A stretch of DNA of 5,586 nucleotides. Origin: an uncultured Nitrosomonadales bacterium (GTDB taxonomy: Bacteria > Pseudomonadota > Gammaproteobacteria > Burkholderiales > Gallionellaceae). Below, in pieces: positions 4,633 through 5,586 of the stretch. Location: assembly GCA_903934275.1 (NCBI GenBank), contig CAIZNF010000618.1:1-5586 (forward strand). Direction: 5' to 3'. A program made the position numbers and the translations under genes. The notes under the pieces were generated by a model. It was not told where the DNA came from, made no database searches, and saw only the letters and a list, made by a program, of their open reading frames with translations. The stretch's first letter is position 1. Every line of letters starts with the position of its first letter.

Positions 4633-5475
4633 ATGCTCCTCCACTGCGGCAAATTCCACCTTGATCTCTCTCGCCCTCTGGTGATGGGCATCGTCAATGT
4701 CACGCCCGATTCTTTCTCCGACGGCGGACAGCATTTGCAACGCGATGCTGCTATCGCTCATGCGCAACAGCTCATCGCCGAAGGCGCAGATATAATCGAC
4801 ATCGGCGGCGAGTCTACCCGTCCCGGCGCGCAGCCGGTCAGCGTTCAGCAAGAGCTGGATCGTGTGCTGCCGATCATCGAAGGTTTGCGTGGCGCGCCTG
4901 TCCCAATTTCGATAGATACCTGTAAATCACCAGTGATGCGGGCAGCTATCGCAGCCGGTGTGCAGATGGTCAACGACATTAATGCATTGCAGGATGTTGA
5001 AGCGATGAACGCCGTTGCCGCCGCCAATGTCGCCGTGTGCCTGATGCATAAGCAGGGCAATCCGAAGACCATGCAGGCACAGCCCCATTATCAGGATGTG
5101 ACGGGCGAAGTCTGCGAATTTCTGCGCGACCGTATCGCCGCTGCCGAAGCTGCGGGCATCCAACTAAACCGCATTGTGATCGATCCGGGTTTCGGCTTCG
5201 GCAAGACGTTGGTACATAATCTCACCTTGCTGTGCGGGTTGGAAAAGCTGACCGGACTTGGTGTGCCGATGTTGGTGGGGCTGTCGCGCAAATCCATGTT
5301 GGGTGCGTTGACCGGGCAGGATGTAGGGCAGCGTATGCCAGCCAGTATCGCGGCTGCGTTGCTCGCTGTGCAGCGCGGCGCGAGCATCGTGCGTGTACAC
5401 GATGTGCGCGCGACGATAGATGCATTGAAGATTTGGAATGCGGTGAATACCGAAAACCCTGGAAAAAGTAGTTAG
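4633..5475 (+). CDS. folP: Dihydropteroate synthase FolP
   Basis: FolP condenses p-aminobenzoate with 6-hydroxymethyl-7,8-dihydropterin pyrophosphate to give 7,8-dihydropteroate, a cytosolic step of folate synthesis and the target of sulfonamides. The 280-aa protein is full length, with the TIM-barrel motifs in order: VMGIVNVTPDSFSDGG (17-32, N22), GGESTRPGA (58-66), ISIDTCK (92-98, D95), VNDINAL (113-119, D115 and N117), CLMHKQGNP (136-144), IVIDPGFGFGKT (181-192, D184), VGLSRKSMLG (215-224, K220) and RVHDV (254-258, R254 and H256). No key residue is missing. ATG 4633 is the first possible start after an in-frame TAG at 4618-4620. No Shine-Dalgarno precedes it because the heptamer array occupies that position. 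Translation may depend on coupling to ftsH or on a leader-independent mode. glmM usually follows downstream, outside this window. Confidence 0.95.
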   Translation: MLLHCGKFHLDLSRPLVMGIVNVTPDSFSDGGQHLQRDAAIAHAQQLIAEGADIIDIGGESTRPGAQPVSVQQELDRVLPIIEGLRGAPVPISIDTCKSPVMRAAIAAGVQMVNDINALQDVEAMNAVAAANVAVCLMHKQGNPKTMQAQPHYQDVTGEVCEFLRDRIAAAEAAGIQLNRIVIDPGFGFGKTLVHNLTLLCGLEKLTGLGVPMLVGLSRKSMLGALTGQDVGQRMPASIAAALLAVQRGASIVRVHDVRATIDALKIWNAVNTENPGKSS

Positions 5476-5556
5476 TTACTCACCCGTCAAATGATGTTAA
5501 AACACGATAAGAATGTTATATTTATCTGGCATTAAAATTGGTTGTAATATCATTGC
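5476..5556. other. AT-rich spacer after folP
   Basis: This short stretch is markedly AT-rich compared with the flanking genes and contains no credible open frame. TATATT (5517-5522) resembles a -10 box on the plus strand, but I find no -35 partner at a proper distance. It could carry the promoter of the next gene (glmM would be expected), but the sequence does not show this. Confidence 0.3.
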
Positions 5557-5586
5557 GTAGGTTGGGCAAAGCGTAGCGTGCCCAAC
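5557..5586. repeat. GTAG-headed palindromic repeat (REP-like), at the window edge
   Basis: GTAG (5557-5560) is followed by GTTGGGCA (5561-5568), a 10-base loop and the exact complement TGCCCAAC (5579-5586). The layout, a GTAG tetranucleotide followed by an imperfect palindrome, is that of REP elements recognised by RAYT transposases. GTAGGTTGGGC...GCCCAAC is a dispersed motif I recall from many proteobacterial genomes. The element may continue past the window. Confidence 0.7.

Overview
The window looks like the chromosome of a betaproteobacterium, most likely of the Nitrosomonadales/Gallionellaceae type. I infer this from protein character (an FtsH beginning [12 protein letters not shown] with an HESGH zinc site, and a YhbY with a basic tail) and from the conserved order yhbY (divergent) / rlmE - ftsH - folP. 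That order is shared by many beta- and gammaproteobacteria and is normally followed by glmM. No database search was possible, so the taxonomic call is an inference.

Layout. Positions 1-1283 are an accessory block of short plus-strand genes of toxin-antitoxin character. It holds the tail of an unidentified gene (1-75), a 54-aa protein (59-223), a 66-aa protein (292-492), and a recognisable UPF0175 antitoxin plus DUF3368/PIN-like toxin pair (559-810 and 810-1283, joined by a TGATG overlap). A G-rich, repeat-bearing spacer (1284-1425) separates this from the core block. There yhbY (1779-1426, minus strand; ribosome-associated RNA-binding protein) diverges from rlmE (1818-2462; 23S rRNA U2552 2'-O-methyltransferase). 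Next come ftsH (2660-4564; membrane AAA+ zinc protease) and folP (4633-5475; dihydropteroate synthase). The last 111 bases are an AT-rich spacer ending in a palindromic repeat cut by the window edge.

How the genes work together. YhbY and RlmE both act on the large ribosomal subunit. FtsH performs membrane-protein quality control, and in E. coli it also turns over regulatory proteins. FolP makes dihydropteroate for folate synthesis. This is a conserved housekeeping neighbourhood rather than a single pathway. The toxin-antitoxin block is functionally unrelated and is probably a later insertion.

The least ordinary part of the window is its spacers. Four of them carry different structured repeats: a G-rich tandem and heptamer-like tract (1313-1372), a two-unit REPIN-like inverted repeat between rlmE and ftsH (2489-2544), a heptameric GTAGCNN/GCTACNN inverted array that covers the ftsH stop and reaches the folP start (4556-4630), and a GTAG-headed palindrome at the right edge (5557-5586). 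I see no convincing new multi-gene system. The repeats and the unassigned small genes are what deserve a second look.
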